A stretch of 64,000 nucleotides of DNA. It comes from Changpingibacter yushuensis. GTDB taxonomy: Bacteria; Actinomycetota; Actinomycetes; Actinomycetales; Actinomycetaceae. The position numbers and the translations under genes were made by a program. The number at the start of each line of letters is the position of its first letter. Position 1 is the first letter of the stretch. Shown one piece after another: positions 9,601 through 17,593 of the stretch. Below the pieces are notes generated by a model. It was not told where the DNA came from, did not search any database, and saw only the letters and a list, made by a program, of their open reading frames with translations. Where the stretch lies: positions 930,001-994,000 of the forward strand of contig NZ_CP059492.1 in assembly GCF_014041995.1 (NCBI RefSeq), read 5' to 3'.

Positions 9601-11486
9601 TCGATGCCGGTGAATTGGCGTGGTTCGATGCCGTTGCGGGTCACGAACCCCATTTGTTCGAGGTGGGCGCGTCCTAGGTCGGCGCTGCGGTAGGTTGCCC
9701 ATTCGGCGGTTGGCCCCACGGATGCGACCTTCTTGATGGAGGCCCACCGGGTGTCCCAGTCGTTCGTATCGGAGATGCGGGTCAGGAGTTGGGGGACAAT
9801 GTCGTCTCCCGGGTTGCGTACTCCCAGTGCGGAACCCATGTGGGTACGTTCGGGGGTTGCTGCCAGATGCGCGGCGCCGGTTGTGTCACCCACGAGGAGG
9901 GTGTGGGTGGCGAGTGTGTCACACGCAAACGGGGTGGACATGACTTTTTCGAGGGTGGAGGAGTACCACAGGGCGACATTGGTCAAGTCATCTTCGCCGG
10001 TCATCGCGTTGACGAGGCTGATAGCACGCAGAACGGGTCCGGGAGTGGACTCCGGTTCTTCCGCGTCAGGTTCGGGCACGGAAGCAGAGTCAGGCACAAC
10101 ATCGGGTTGTGCCTTCGGTGCGGTGGTGTGTTCGCTCTGACTCCACGGGTCGGGCAGGCGGCGGGTCAATCGGGCACGGATCGTTTCGACCAGACCCATG
10201 CGCGGCTCACCCAGAACCACGTCGATGAGGGGAAGTTCCGGGCGAGCGGGCTCCGTTTCGGGTGTGGCTTCTTCTGTGCCTACCGACTCCACTACCTGCG
10301 GAGGTTCCACTGGTGCCGGGACGTCTGGATTCTCCGGGGCGATGAAGTAATCCCAGAAATGATGGACCGGGGCAGGTTCGCCAACCTCATCCAGTCGAAC
10401 AATGCGGGACGGCACAATCCTCTTGTCAGGAGCAGTCTTTTGCATGTAGGCGTCCACAGACATCGCGAGTGCGAGAGATGTGAGGAGGTAGAGGTCTGTG
10501 TCGCTCAGGGTGGGGTCGGACAGGTCGATGCGTGTTTCTGGGGGCACGATCATGAGGTGGATGCTTGTCGGGGATGTTGTGCCGTATTGGGGTTGTCCGT
10601 TTTTGTCGTGGGTGGGGGCGTGGACGCAGTAGAGGTTTGCGCCGGGGATGAAGCGGGCGAGGCTTTCTTGTGCTTTCATGACGTCGGCGACTGACAGCAT
10701 TTGGTCGAGGGTGAGCGTGGTGATGTCGATGTTGGTGATGGTGGTGTGGAAGGAGACGACTGGGGGTCTGTAGCGGGGGAAGATGGCGTGGAAGATGTCG
10801 GTCCATTGTTCGCGGGCATCTTTTTGGTCTGCCCAGTCTCTTTTTGCTGTCGTGTAGGTGGCGGCCCACATGATGGTGGCGGTGACGCTCATGCCTGCGC
10901 CGACTCCGACGATTGTGTGGCGGGTCGGGTCGATCCACTCGGTTGTGGTGGTGAATGTGAGGACGTGTGCTTGCCACCCGGCGGCGATTCCGGCTGCGAG
11001 CGCGAGGGTATATGTCCACCATGGAGTGGTGCGGGTGAAGGTTGGTCCGGGGAAGGTGGTGGTGGCGCGCAGGATGTGGATGGTGAGGAATGTGGCGAGA
11101 GGGTTGAGCCACCACAGGATGTAGGTGGTGGAGTTCCAGACGGTGATGGCGGTGCTGATGCCGGCTAGGCCGGGTCCGATCCACCATGTGATGAAGCGGG
11201 CGTCGATCCATGTTGGGTTGGGCAGGAGTGCGCGCAGGATGGTTCGAGTTGTGGTGTAGCGGCGCTGGGCACGGTGTTCGGTCGTGTTGGCTGGTGTGGG
11301 TTGTTTGGTGAGGAGGTCTCGTTCCCCTGTCAGGATCGGAGTTTGTTCCATGATTGCGGCAACGACAAGCCCGAGGGGGATGAGGATGAGTCCGGGGTAT
11401 CCGTTGTATGTGGCCAGTCCTGCCACGGCGATGCTGGCGAGGCTGATCGGGTAGAACCAGGAGGATTGTGTGGGTTGTGCTGCCAT
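6648..11486 (-). CDS. FtsK/SpoIIIE/TraB-type DNA-transfer ATPase containing a class 3 intein
   Basis: 1612 residues as encoded, about 1321 after removal of a 291-residue intein (942-1232). Hydrophobic segments at about 8-45, 95-140, 150-172 and 190-212 anchor it in the membrane. A long Pro/Glu-rich linker follows (about 370-500), then the motor. Walker A reads LTGSGK up to the intein, with SASAQ resuming after it. Walker B is IVVLDEFNSL, and IGQQLKASDLDRLPEAN resembles the FtsK family. Known relatives pump DNA through the membrane in actinobacterial conjugation or chromosome segregation. The start is fixed by CCGCACACT at 11495-11503, 8 nt before the ATG. It probably works with the VirD4-like ATPase at 15.2 kb; why the element has both is unclear. 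Confidence 0.8.
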   Translation of the reverse strand: MAAQPTQSSWFYPISLASIAVAGLATYNGYPGLILIPLGLVVAAIMEQTPILTGERDLLTKQPTPANTTEHRAQRRYTTTRTILRALLPNPTWIDARFITWWIGPGLAGISTAITVWNSTTYILWWLNPLATFLTIHILRATTTFPGPTFTRTTPWWTYTLALAAGIAAGWQAHVLTFTTTTEWIDPTRHTIVGVGAGMSVTATIMWAATYTTAKRDWADQKDAREQWTDIFHAIFPRYRPPVVSFHTTITNIDITTLTLDQMLSVADVMKAQESLARFIPGANLYCVHAPTHDKNGQPQYGTTSPTSIHLMIVPPETRIDLSDPTLSDTDLYLLTSLALAMSVDAYMQKTAPDKRIVPSRIVRLDEVGEPAPVHHFWDYFIAPENPDVPAPVEPPQVVESVGTEEATPETEPARPELPLIDVVLGEPRMGLVETIRARLTRRLPDPWSQSEHTTAPKAQPDVVPDSASVPEPDAEEPESTPGPVLRAISLVNAMTGEDDLTNVALWYSSTLEKVMSTPFACDTLATHTLLVGDTTGAAHLAATPERTHMGSALGVRNPGDDIVPQLLTRISDTNDWDTRWASIKKVASVGPTAEWATYRSADLGRAHLEQMGFVTRNGIEPRQFTGIDNELAATLQGAPFCAVTGFPAAGKGPGTRHNQAITVTWSHNDIPIDPARIIPVKKGRTDIWTSFRTESFPEHWVLAGRVCKAFTAVGLARPEVIQTRPLAQPGSASQCWRIDVRLYDGVTMANVRTKLQALKAQFACEWLAVAQDEDPSVIRLVAGTPFERITLSMEDDRRWLTNLAWQQTFEAAGLISKTTGTLPVTLDVTPLPANPTIKKVTFALPAGVSLTDVQKKKGAIEKAAGLAFLEFSDDPDDPRNITALTCVDNPLPDTVDYDFQWADQHPTTVGLGVGIDGNVIEWNPQNDPHLMLIGLTGSGKALAADTLIHTPSGSVALREIAPGDIISDGNNEPTVVSSLSDWMDSPTWYVTTANGDIHEADARHLWRVADPDVVHIRPDLATSDQLATLANRVHSYALLEDAADLMHVHPDDLANFRLAAIPAIYRTNKVGTVYCMDELIAWLCNNPSTIGGYTMSPTHVTDLGMNDLWVDEETITRVLTPIPDPRGVRQALLLSGAESRWDRMWNVAMLYAVDEMADAYSRALATGSYHRERVVTTRELADLDGVGILIDGEWVRVESVRPSGRVVPVRCVRVESPNHCFRIGSGVPTHNSASAQGVIYGCLANGWDVCVADPNKAGVDFQPFRPWMSAFVNQKQSENGRAYTAAMLESVYREVDRRVGLNAQYSAANFTELPSGVRPRRLIVVLDEFNSLIKVSKPVKPASGASQEVLAGYARAMSEVTAVSRIGKYASDIGAQARSAGVSLVLIGQQLKASDLDRLPEANGIRTNMTRILLGNSTFGDKQGALRAPEAAPDLGSYVPHGRGYFESTMATRASIIQFWYSHPPKEVYPRELEMRREPDPWMLRFDVDEKLIDPVVEGQIVQERPEVDMGLVDLDWGEPIEGEVDGANTVGVDRQDDLALEDADEGDLESRDPDEWDERPVVGSRLGRSPVGTLRGASGAEVGGVDEDSLDSMIGTLPPVRHDSSRIQES
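7791..8663 (-). other. In-frame intein at the Walker A loop of the transfer ATPase (class 3 type, Ala at position 1)
   Basis: The host P-loop GLTGSGK is interrupted directly after its Lys and resumes as SASAQ. The insert begins ALAADTLIHTPSG, a block A signature with Ala instead of Cys or Ser at position 1, and ends VPTHN before Ser+1. It has no N-terminal nucleophile but carries the class 3 W-C-T set: Trp66 in HLWRV (block B), Cys271 in VRCVRVE (block F, position 4) and Thr289 in PTHN (block G). His290-Asn291 is the usual end. At 291 residues it is longer than a mini-intein, but I see no LAGLIDADG or HNH endonuclease motif in the centre. Confidence 0.9.
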
Positions 11487-11494
11487 GCTCTCTT

Positions 11495-11503
11495 AGTGTG
11501 CGG
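11495..11503 (-). promoter_or_regulatory. CCGCACACT promoter-like motif, 8 nt before the transfer-ATPase ATG
   Basis: Motif plus 8-nt spacer (AAGAGAGC) plus ATG at 11486. The spacer holds GAGAG but is too close to the ATG for an ordinary ribosome site. Confidence 0.65.
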
Positions 11504-11509
11504 AGACGT

Positions 11510-12316
11510 TCACATCATGAGCGTGGTTGCCGCCACGGCGAAGAGGATGAGAATGATGCGTGATGCCCATTGGCGGGCGCGTTGGTGCTCGGGTGGGGTG
11601 GGGCGGGTCAGGACCCATGCGGTGGCCAGTGTGATGGGGAGGAAGGCGGGCCATCCTACGGCGTAGGCCGAGAGGGCGAAGACGATGAGTCCGACAAGGG
11701 TGCGGGTGGCGGGTGTGAGGGTGCGGGTTGGGTGGTTTACCCATGTGCACGCGTCGAGGGTGAGCACGAGGGATGAATCGACGAGGCTTTCGGGGACCAT
11801 GTGGTGGATGAGTGTGTGAACGTTGGTGATGGTCATGGGGACGAAGTTCAAGGGAGCTTCGACTGTGATGTCCGTGTTTTCGGCGATGATGACGAGTGCT
11901 CCGGTTACACGGGTTTTCAGGTAGCTGGACCATGCGGTGAGGTGTTTGCTCATGTGTATGTCGCCACCGGCAAACGGGCTCCATGTTCCGGCGGTGTCTG
12001 CGTGGCGGCGGCGCATGGCGAGTGCCCCGTCGGGGGTGGGGCTGAACTTGTAGTCGTAGCCGGAGGCCCAGTTCTTTGCGTCGATGATGAGAACGTCGCG
12101 TCCACGTAGGACCATGGCGTCGGCATCGAAGATGCGTCCGGGGATTTTTGCCGAGTAGAACACGTGCGGGTTGATGCTTCCCCAGCGCGCGTTTTCCACA
12201 GCGTCTGCCAGTCGTTTTTCTCCGGCTACTCCGGCATCCACCCGGTCACGTGGTAGATCGGATTCGAGGATGGCGCGTCCCGGGGTGCCGTGAATGTTTG
12301 CGGAGGGGATGGACAC
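11510..12316 (-). CDS. NERD-domain (nuclease-related) membrane protein
   Basis: 268 residues. The N-terminal 110 residues match the NERD pattern: GVAGEKRLADAV, then IPGRIFDADAMVL and LIIDAKNW, where the Glu, Asp and Asp-x-Lys positions correspond to the PD-(D/E)xK-like nuclease core. Two hydrophobic segments follow (about 203-235 and 247-268), so the domain is tethered to the membrane at the C-terminus. The GTG start is supported by AAGGAG six bases upstream. NERD proteins often accompany DNA-processing and plasmid genes. Here it lies directly before the transfer ATPase, suggesting DNA handling at the membrane. Substrate unknown. Confidence 0.75.
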   Translation of the reverse strand: MSIPSANIHGTPGRAILESDLPRDRVDAGVAGEKRLADAVENARWGSINPHVFYSAKIPGRIFDADAMVLRGRDVLIIDAKNWASGYDYKFSPTPDGALAMRRRHADTAGTWSPFAGGDIHMSKHLTAWSSYLKTRVTGALVIIAENTDITVEAPLNFVPMTITNVHTLIHHMVPESLVDSSLVLTLDACTWVNHPTRTLTPATRTLVGLIVFALSAYAVGWPAFLPITLATAWVLTRPTPPEHQRARQWASRIILILFAVAATTLMM

Positions 12317-12349
12317 AGGTACTCCTTCATCAAAGGGATATACCTGTCA

Positions 12350-12358
12350 TGTGTGCGG
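12350..12358 (-). promoter_or_regulatory. CCGCACACA promoter-like motif upstream of the NERD gene
   Basis: Motif copy about 33 nt upstream of the GTG start; a leader with a proper ribosome site lies between. It belongs to the leadered minority of motif-preceded genes. Confidence 0.5.
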
Positions 12359-12518
12359 AACTCAGATCGAGATGATTGCGGGCACCACGGATGTCCGGTC
12401 AACAGTTCATGAGTGCACTATTGCCGGTGCCGATTATTGTAAAGGGGTTCGTTCTGTGTGGAGGAGGGTAGTCCGCCCGCTTTACAAATGCGTCCACCCT
12501 GATCGAGAAGTCGGGGTG

Positions 12519-12578
12519 GGCACGGATGCAAGGCTAAGTCTTTCGACTAGCCGAAACACTTAGCCTTGCATCCGTGCC
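12519..12578 (-). terminator. Perfect 21-bp inverted repeat overlapping the end of a gene
   Basis: GGCACGGATGCAAGGCTAAG plus one further base at 12519-12539 is repeated inverted at 12558-12578 around an 18-nt loop. The right arm is the last seven codons, including the stop, of the small gene at 12560. It could act as a terminator, though neither side has a T-run, or be the trace of a short inverted duplication. Confidence 0.5.
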
Positions 12579-12796
12579 TCGAGTTCAGAGATTCTACTTC
12601 CGAGATTGTTCACTTCTGCTTCCAGACGCAAAGTGTTGGATAAGAGCTCGGTGATAACCATATTCGGATCGAATCGGACACCGTCCTTAACGATTTTGGC
12701 TGCGACTTGCGTCAATGGGAGTCCATCCAAAGTGTTTATGTCCATCGATTCAATCCATTTGCGGGCGCCATCGAAAGACTCAGAATTGAGATCCAT
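12560..12796 (-). CDS. Small protein with a C-terminal coiled coil
   Basis: 78 residues from the ATG at 12796; in-frame starts at 12829 and 12856 are also possible and none has a strong ribosome site. The last 30 residues (TLRLEAEVNNLGSRISELEA) form a heptad-like coiled coil. Base composition here and in the next gene looks lower in GC than the flanking transfer genes, and no CCGCACAC motif is present, so this is probably cargo. No family recognised. Confidence 0.4.
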   Translation of the reverse strand: MDLNSESFDGARKWIESMDINTLDGLPLTQVAAKIVKDGVRFDPNMVITELLSNTLRLEAEVNNLGSRISELEARMQG

Positions 12797-12946
12797 TCGT
12801 GGGAGCAGAAACGCACACGGCCATCGCATGGTGATTGATGCAGTCGAAAGGCTCATGTGCCTTCGGCTCGATGCGTGGGTCGAGATACTGGGCAAACCAG
12901 CGGCGCGTCAGCATAAAGAGTGGATTCTCATACGCTGATACGTGCG

Positions 12947-13273
12947 TTACTGCGGTCTGTCATCCTTCTTTGGCAAGAGTTTCACAAGGATAGTTGCAGC
13001 AAAGATTCCAAGCGCACTAAATGTCAGAAGCTCGATTCCCCGAGTGGCCGCTTCTCCCAATCCATCATTGAAGAATCCCCAAGTGGACCAGAACATAGGC
13101 ACGAAAAGCATAAAGATTTGGCCTGCCATCATCCCAGAAGACGCGACATCCCTGTATCCACCGTAGTTTCTTAACTTATGTATCTGTGCGAACAACTCTG
13201 TTACACATACTGCAAGTATCACCATCACCAACAATTCGGTCAGCGTCCCACATTGGTCGCTTGTCAATCCCAA
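12947..13273 (-). CDS. Small polytopic membrane protein
   Basis: 108 residues from a TTG start with a GAGAGGA-like ribosome site. Three hydrophobic stretches (about 12-29, 46-68, 80-100) are followed by a basic end (LLPKKDDR). No recognised family. It shares the lower GC and missing element motif of the neighbouring coiled-coil gene, so the two may form a small cargo pair. Confidence 0.5.
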   Translation of the reverse strand: MGLTSDQCGTLTELLVMVILAVCVTELFAQIHKLRNYGGYRDVASSGMMAGQIFMLFVPMFWSTWGFFNDGLGEAATRGIELLTFSALGIFAATILVKLLPKKDDRPQ

Positions 13274-13543
13274 AGCTCGTCCTCTCTTTTCGGATCAAGA
13301 TATCTAACAGCTCTGATCCTAGTCGGACCGAATCACACCTATTGGTAACAAAAACTCCAACACCCCATGGAATGGATAATGGCGGCAACAAGGATCAGCA
13401 CATGCCCGAGTCTCCGGTCGACGGTGAATCTAGTGAGCGGTGGACGTGTACACGGAATGGTGAATCATTGTCATAGTTGCGTGCAGCATTCTCAGTTGTG
13501 GGAGTGTGGCGGCGTGGCTTGATCTGGTGAACGGAAGACAGTC

Positions 13544-13840
13544 TTACGCCCACGGGTCGGCGGCAGGTGGTTGAGACATGGGGCCTAGTGCTGGCTCATC
13601 CCATGTCTCGAACATGTCGGCAGATTGTGGGTTCGACGTGGGTTCACTCGAAAAGACGGACTCGCTTGAATCCGACACCTTACGAACGAACCGAGCCGAG
13701 GTCTGCGGGCGGGAGACATAGGAGGCACACGTGATGCCCACGAAAGTACATACTCCTTGAACGATCGCCACATCGATCTGCCACATGACAGCAAATGCGA
13801 GAATAGAAACGAGACACGCGATGGTTTTCAGGCTTCTCAT
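13544..13840 (-). CDS. Small membrane-anchored protein of the coupling-protein operon
   Basis: 98 residues with one or two hydrophobic segments (about 7-45) and a polar, Ser/Pro/Glu-rich tail ending PPAADPWA. Its ATG overlaps the stop of the replication-relaxation-like gene (ATGA). A CCGCACACT motif lies exactly 8 nt upstream, inside the end of that gene, so it may be translated both by coupling and from its own leaderless transcript. Function unknown. Confidence 0.55.
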   Translation of the reverse strand: MRSLKTIACLVSILAFAVMWQIDVAIVQGVCTFVGITCASYVSRPQTSARFVRKVSDSSESVFSSEPTSNPQSADMFETWDEPALGPMSQPPAADPWA

Positions 13841-15198
13841 GTCTCTCCAGTGTGCGGAAGAGTAGCGCGCCGTACCGCTTCGACATCTTTGCTCCGGGGC
13901 GCACCGGGCGAGAGCGCGCGTGGAGGCGACACCCGACGGCGCAACCGCATGTCGATAGGTGGCACATCCACACCCGCACCGTGGGCCAACCCCGCCCATA
14001 TCGGCAACGGGTCGGTGCGCGTCCACGCCGGAGACACCAGTGTTGCCTGCAACCCCCGATGAATATGGGTGGTCGGCTCTGGGTTTACCATCCGCCCATC
14101 CCCCAAGACAGTGACGTTCACCCATTGGCGTGAGTCCACCTCATAGCGTTGACACATAAGTGAACCAAACTCGCTCGTCGGCCCGTCCGGGTGAAACCAC
14201 GACTTCCACGAGGCGGTGAGAATGCGCTCGCGGATGGTGCGGTTCCATGCACCGTCTAGGTGACGGCGGATGATCTTGGCGATGCGGTGTTGGAACTGGG
14301 CGTAGGTGGTTTTCGATTCGGTCAACGGGATCGCGTCGAGGAAGAGCACAGCCCTACCTCCCGGTGCGCCCCGGAGCGCATCAGCCCATGCGATGACTTT
14401 GTCTTCGAGTCCGCGCGAGGAGGAGGCTGTCGTTTCGATGCCGAGGATGAAGTCGTCGTCTCGCACGATGATGCCATCTGCACGTTTGGCACTTCTGTGG
14501 CTGCCCGCATCGACAAGATCGGTGAGGAAGGATTGGGCTTCCCCGGCAACGGTGACCGGTAGGTAGGCCGCAGCTCGCAGGAGGAGTTCGGCGGTGAGAA
14601 TGTTGTGGCGGGCATATTGGCCACCCACGCTCAGGGGTGTTCCGGCCGCCACGGCCCACCGTCCCGGCAGTGTGAGGTGACGGTTGAGAGTGGTGCGCCA
14701 GTCGGTCGCGTTGTTCAGATGGAAGGCGTACAGGTCAAGGTTGTTCGGGTCGGCTCCGGCGACGATAGAGGGGATGTGTATTCCGCGATCGAGGATTCCG
14801 GCTGCGAAGAGAGTGTGGATGAGGTGGGAGAAGTCGTCGGTGGGTTGATGGCGGACAAACCCGGCGATCTGGGTGAAGGTGAGGGTGCGGTAGGAAGCGA
14901 CGACACTGACAATTTCGATGGTCTCTTCCAGATGGGCGAGAACATGTTTCCATGCGGCGTTGACCGTCGGGATGGGGCGGGTGGCTGAGCCTCGCACCGT
15001 CAGGAGTCGGGCGCTGTCTGCGCTTTGCCACGTGAAAGAGTCGTGGGTGGGCCACATGCCCGAATAGAACGGGTCGCGCCTCCCGCCTGCTCGGGCGTAG
15101 TCGGGGACCCGTGGACGCACCAACAAATGGGCTGGTTCGGGGCGGGGGTCATCTGGGTATGGGGAGACATACGGGGGTGCAAGGTTCGAGGCCGTCAT
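13837..15198 (-). CDS. Replication-relaxation-like protein linked to the coupling ATPase
   Basis: 453 residues from the ATG at 15198, which overlaps the stop of the VirD4-like gene (ATGA). A winged-helix-like segment at about 95-150 (YRTLTFTQIAGFV, then LIHTLFAAGILDRG) and a later segment (HNILTAELLLRAA near 200, RADGIIV and ILGIETTASSSRGLEDKVIAW near 245-285) follow the order of the actinobacterial plasmid replication-relaxation family (PF13814). That family is found beside TraG/VirD4 ATPases and is thought to help prepare DNA for transfer. No relaxase motif (Tyr plus HxH) is seen. Family assignment from memory of the pattern. Confidence 0.55.
   Translation of the reverse strand: MTASNLAPPYVSPYPDDPRPEPAHLLVRPRVPDYARAGGRRDPFYSGMWPTHDSFTWQSADSARLLTVRGSATRPIPTVNAAWKHVLAHLEETIEIVSVVASYRTLTFTQIAGFVRHQPTDDFSHLIHTLFAAGILDRGIHIPSIVAGADPNNLDLYAFHLNNATDWRTTLNRHLTLPGRWAVAAGTPLSVGGQYARHNILTAELLLRAAAYLPVTVAGEAQSFLTDLVDAGSHRSAKRADGIIVRDDDFILGIETTASSSRGLEDKVIAWADALRGAPGGRAVLFLDAIPLTESKTTYAQFQHRIAKIIRRHLDGAWNRTIRERILTASWKSWFHPDGPTSEFGSLMCQRYEVDSRQWVNVTVLGDGRMVNPEPTTHIHRGLQATLVSPAWTRTDPLPIWAGLAHGAGVDVPPIDMRLRRRVSPPRALSPGAPRSKDVEAVRRATLPHTGET
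13849..13857 (-). promoter_or_regulatory. CCGCACACT motif inside the upstream gene, 8 nt before the ATG at 13840
   Basis: Motif plus GGAGAGAC plus ATG. It is read as Pro-His-Thr at the end of the upstream protein, so promoter and coding functions overlap. Confidence 0.6.
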
Positions 15199-17576
15199 AG
15201 CGTCGCGTACCCGATGTAGGCCTGCGGATCCGACTTCCACCACACAGTGGATGCTGTGAACGTGGGCTGGGACTGTCCGTGGGACGATGCGGAGATCGCT
15301 GCCTCGTAGCGGGGCAGGTTGATGAGGTCGGGTCCGCTCCATTCTTGCCCGTCGGCCCCCAGTCGTGCCGCGATCTCGGTGGCAATGACCGAGTCGTCGG
15401 CTTTGAAGGAGACGAAGACAGGGAAAGTCTGCATGGTGCGGCGCAGGTCGGGGTGAAGCTGGCTGGGGTATTGGGTGGCGTAGATGGGACGGGCACCATA
15501 CGAGCGTCCCTTGTTGCGCCACCAGTCAAGAATCTGGGGCGAGTCTTTCCCGATGGTAGACACCTCGTCAAAGATCGGGGTGTGATACCAACCCAACTCA
15601 TCCCAGCCGGCACAGTGGGCTTGCACGGTGCGCTGGAGCGTGTAGGTAAAGATTGCGGTGACAAGAGTCTCCTCATCGTCACTGAGCACATGAGGGTGTT
15701 GCCCGCTGGTGAGGATGACAACGTTGTGGGCGTTGGTGAGAATCCATTCCCACGAGGGTTTATTCGCGCTCAGGAACAGGTGGTCGAGGCTGGCAAGGCG
15801 GGCGATTTTGTTGCGGGGAGCTTTTGTGGCATCGCGCCGCTGGGCCGGGGTTGTCTTCCCATACAAGGTGTCCAAGGCGGCAGCGCATTGAAGCATGTAG
15901 GCCGTACCGTCCATCAGCTTCTTGCGCAGTTCGGTGGCGAGAATGTTTCCTGCTTCATCCCCCATACCGGTCAAAAGAATGTGGGCGTAGTGGACGAACG
16001 ATCCGGGCGTGAATGCACCCAACGGTGCGTTCTTGTGCGCCTGAGCGTTGGACAGGACTGTCTCGTCGACGAACTGGGCGGCACGCAAACTTGTCATGAG
16101 GGCCTCGCGTGACGCCGACCCGATCTCTCCATCAGCGGACGCATACACGAGGGCATCTGTCAGGAGTGCGGCCTTATCTTCGGCGGTAGCCCCGGGCCCG
16201 AACAGGTCGATCCCGTTGGGGCAGGTGGGGTCAGCAACATTGATGTACCACAATGGGTTAGGGGAGTGTCCCACCACCTGGGTGACGGTGCGATGGACCT
16301 CAACGTAGGCTTTCGCGCCGTCTGGTTTGATCTCAAAAATGATGACCGAGTTGTGTGCTCCGGGTGCTTTGGGACGCCGGGAGGGGTGTGCCTGTTCACC
16401 GAACAGGTAGGCGGCCATGCCTTGAAGGAAGACCGACTTGCCGGAACCGGGAGACCCGAAGATCGCCATGCCCAGACCCGCATCCTCATCACACACATAC
16501 GTCGGTGTCTCTTCCGCCAAGCCGACGAATGCACCCTGACGGGCCCGGGCCGATGGTGGTGGGGGACGGTGAAATGTTTGGGTTGCTCCCGATTCGGCAC
16601 CGGCTTGAGGTGAGAGGAACGTGGCGGCCATGATGGGGGATAGAAGAACGCTACAGGCGTGAAGTGGATAGGACGGGTCACGTGCCTCGATCGGGTTGCC
16701 TTCCTTGTCTACTCCTGCTCGGCGTCCCTTCGAGGCGGGCACACTCCGGTGGGGTGGTGGGGGAAGAGTGCGTCGCAGACGAGTGGCGCGTGTGGGGATG
16801 AGTCCGCGTCCAACACACATGCCGATGAGAGCGAAGAATCCTGCCGCCCAGACAAGGTAGGGATGTGGAACATACGGGTCAAGAATGCCTGTCACGTGGA
16901 GGGTCAGGCACGCGGCTCCTCCAAGAAGCCATGCACCCAACGCCGGGACGACGGAAGGGTGACTCGTGCGTGTGTCCACGTCAAAACCCACCCACGAGCC
17001 GACCAGAGAATCAATGATGCGCCGGGCACGGTAGGTGTCGGAGGCTCCCGCATACACGGCGGCCACCACAGGTTGGGCGGACTGTTTGGAATAGTGCTGG
17101 ATCTGTCCGGCCCGCATGGTGCGCACAAAGGTCGCATACCGGTTCTTCTCCAACCGGGAGGGTTTGCGGACGACGAGCGCCACCCACGAGTCTTCTTCAA
17201 GGATGAGGGAGATCTGGTCAATGATGGCCGCCGGGTCCGCACCGGCCAAGGTTGCACCGTAGTCGAGGTGTTGGCGGGCCGACACGCGCAGCTGGACGAT
17301 CTGGTCGGTCGGGGAACGAAACTGGGGCTCGTCGCAGGTGTCAGCTCGCGCACCCAGGGAGCGCGCCAGACCGATTGCCGCCGTCTCTTCCTCATGGCTC
17401 GAACCCGTCATGATGTAGGAGGACAGCGCTTCACTCGTGCGGTGGACAAGGAGAGTCGCTGGACCCCGCGATGTCAGATTCGCTAACGCCACACCGAGAC
17501 CTTGCATGAGAACGGACGGGTTGGTGGACATCTGTCCGGTGCGGGTGAGGGTGTAACACGTACGTGGAGCAGTCAT
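15195..17576 (-). CDS. VirD4/TraG-type coupling ATPase of conjugation
   Basis: 793 residues. The start at 17576 (MTAPRTCYT) is set by CCGCACACT 8 nt upstream; a longer in-frame extension to 17699 would cover the motif. Two membrane segments lie around 205-250. Walker A is FGSPGSGKSVF near 390-400. Walker B is IFDEVSTIGKD near 690, followed by RSYGARPIYATQYPSQLHP, the conserved TraG/VirD4 stretch. The protein would dock substrate DNA to the type IV channel and energise transfer. It leads a three-gene operon with overlapping stops and starts. Confidence 0.85.
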   Translation of the reverse strand: MTAPRTCYTLTRTGQMSTNPSVLMQGLGVALANLTSRGPATLLVHRTSEALSSYIMTGSSHEEETAAIGLARSLGARADTCDEPQFRSPTDQIVQLRVSARQHLDYGATLAGADPAAIIDQISLILEEDSWVALVVRKPSRLEKNRYATFVRTMRAGQIQHYSKQSAQPVVAAVYAGASDTYRARRIIDSLVGSWVGFDVDTRTSHPSVVPALGAWLLGGAACLTLHVTGILDPYVPHPYLVWAAGFFALIGMCVGRGLIPTRATRLRRTLPPPPHRSVPASKGRRAGVDKEGNPIEARDPSYPLHACSVLLSPIMAATFLSPQAGAESGATQTFHRPPPPSARARQGAFVGLAEETPTYVCDEDAGLGMAIFGSPGSGKSVFLQGMAAYLFGEQAHPSRRPKAPGAHNSVIIFEIKPDGAKAYVEVHRTVTQVVGHSPNPLWYINVADPTCPNGIDLFGPGATAEDKAALLTDALVYASADGEIGSASREALMTSLRAAQFVDETVLSNAQAHKNAPLGAFTPGSFVHYAHILLTGMGDEAGNILATELRKKLMDGTAYMLQCAAALDTLYGKTTPAQRRDATKAPRNKIARLASLDHLFLSANKPSWEWILTNAHNVVILTSGQHPHVLSDDEETLVTAIFTYTLQRTVQAHCAGWDELGWYHTPIFDEVSTIGKDSPQILDWWRNKGRSYGARPIYATQYPSQLHPDLRRTMQTFPVFVSFKADDSVIATEIAARLGADGQEWSGPDLINLPRYEAAISASSHGQSQPTFTASTVWWKSDPQAYIGYATL

Positions 17577-17584
17577 ACTCTCCC

Positions 17585-17593
17585 AGTGTGCGG
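17585..17593 (-). promoter_or_regulatory. CCGCACACT motif, 8 nt before the coupling-ATPase ATG
   Basis: Motif plus GGGAGAGT plus ATG at 17576. It marks the promoter-like start of the VirD4/replication-relaxation operon and opens the intergenic region to its right. Confidence 0.65.
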
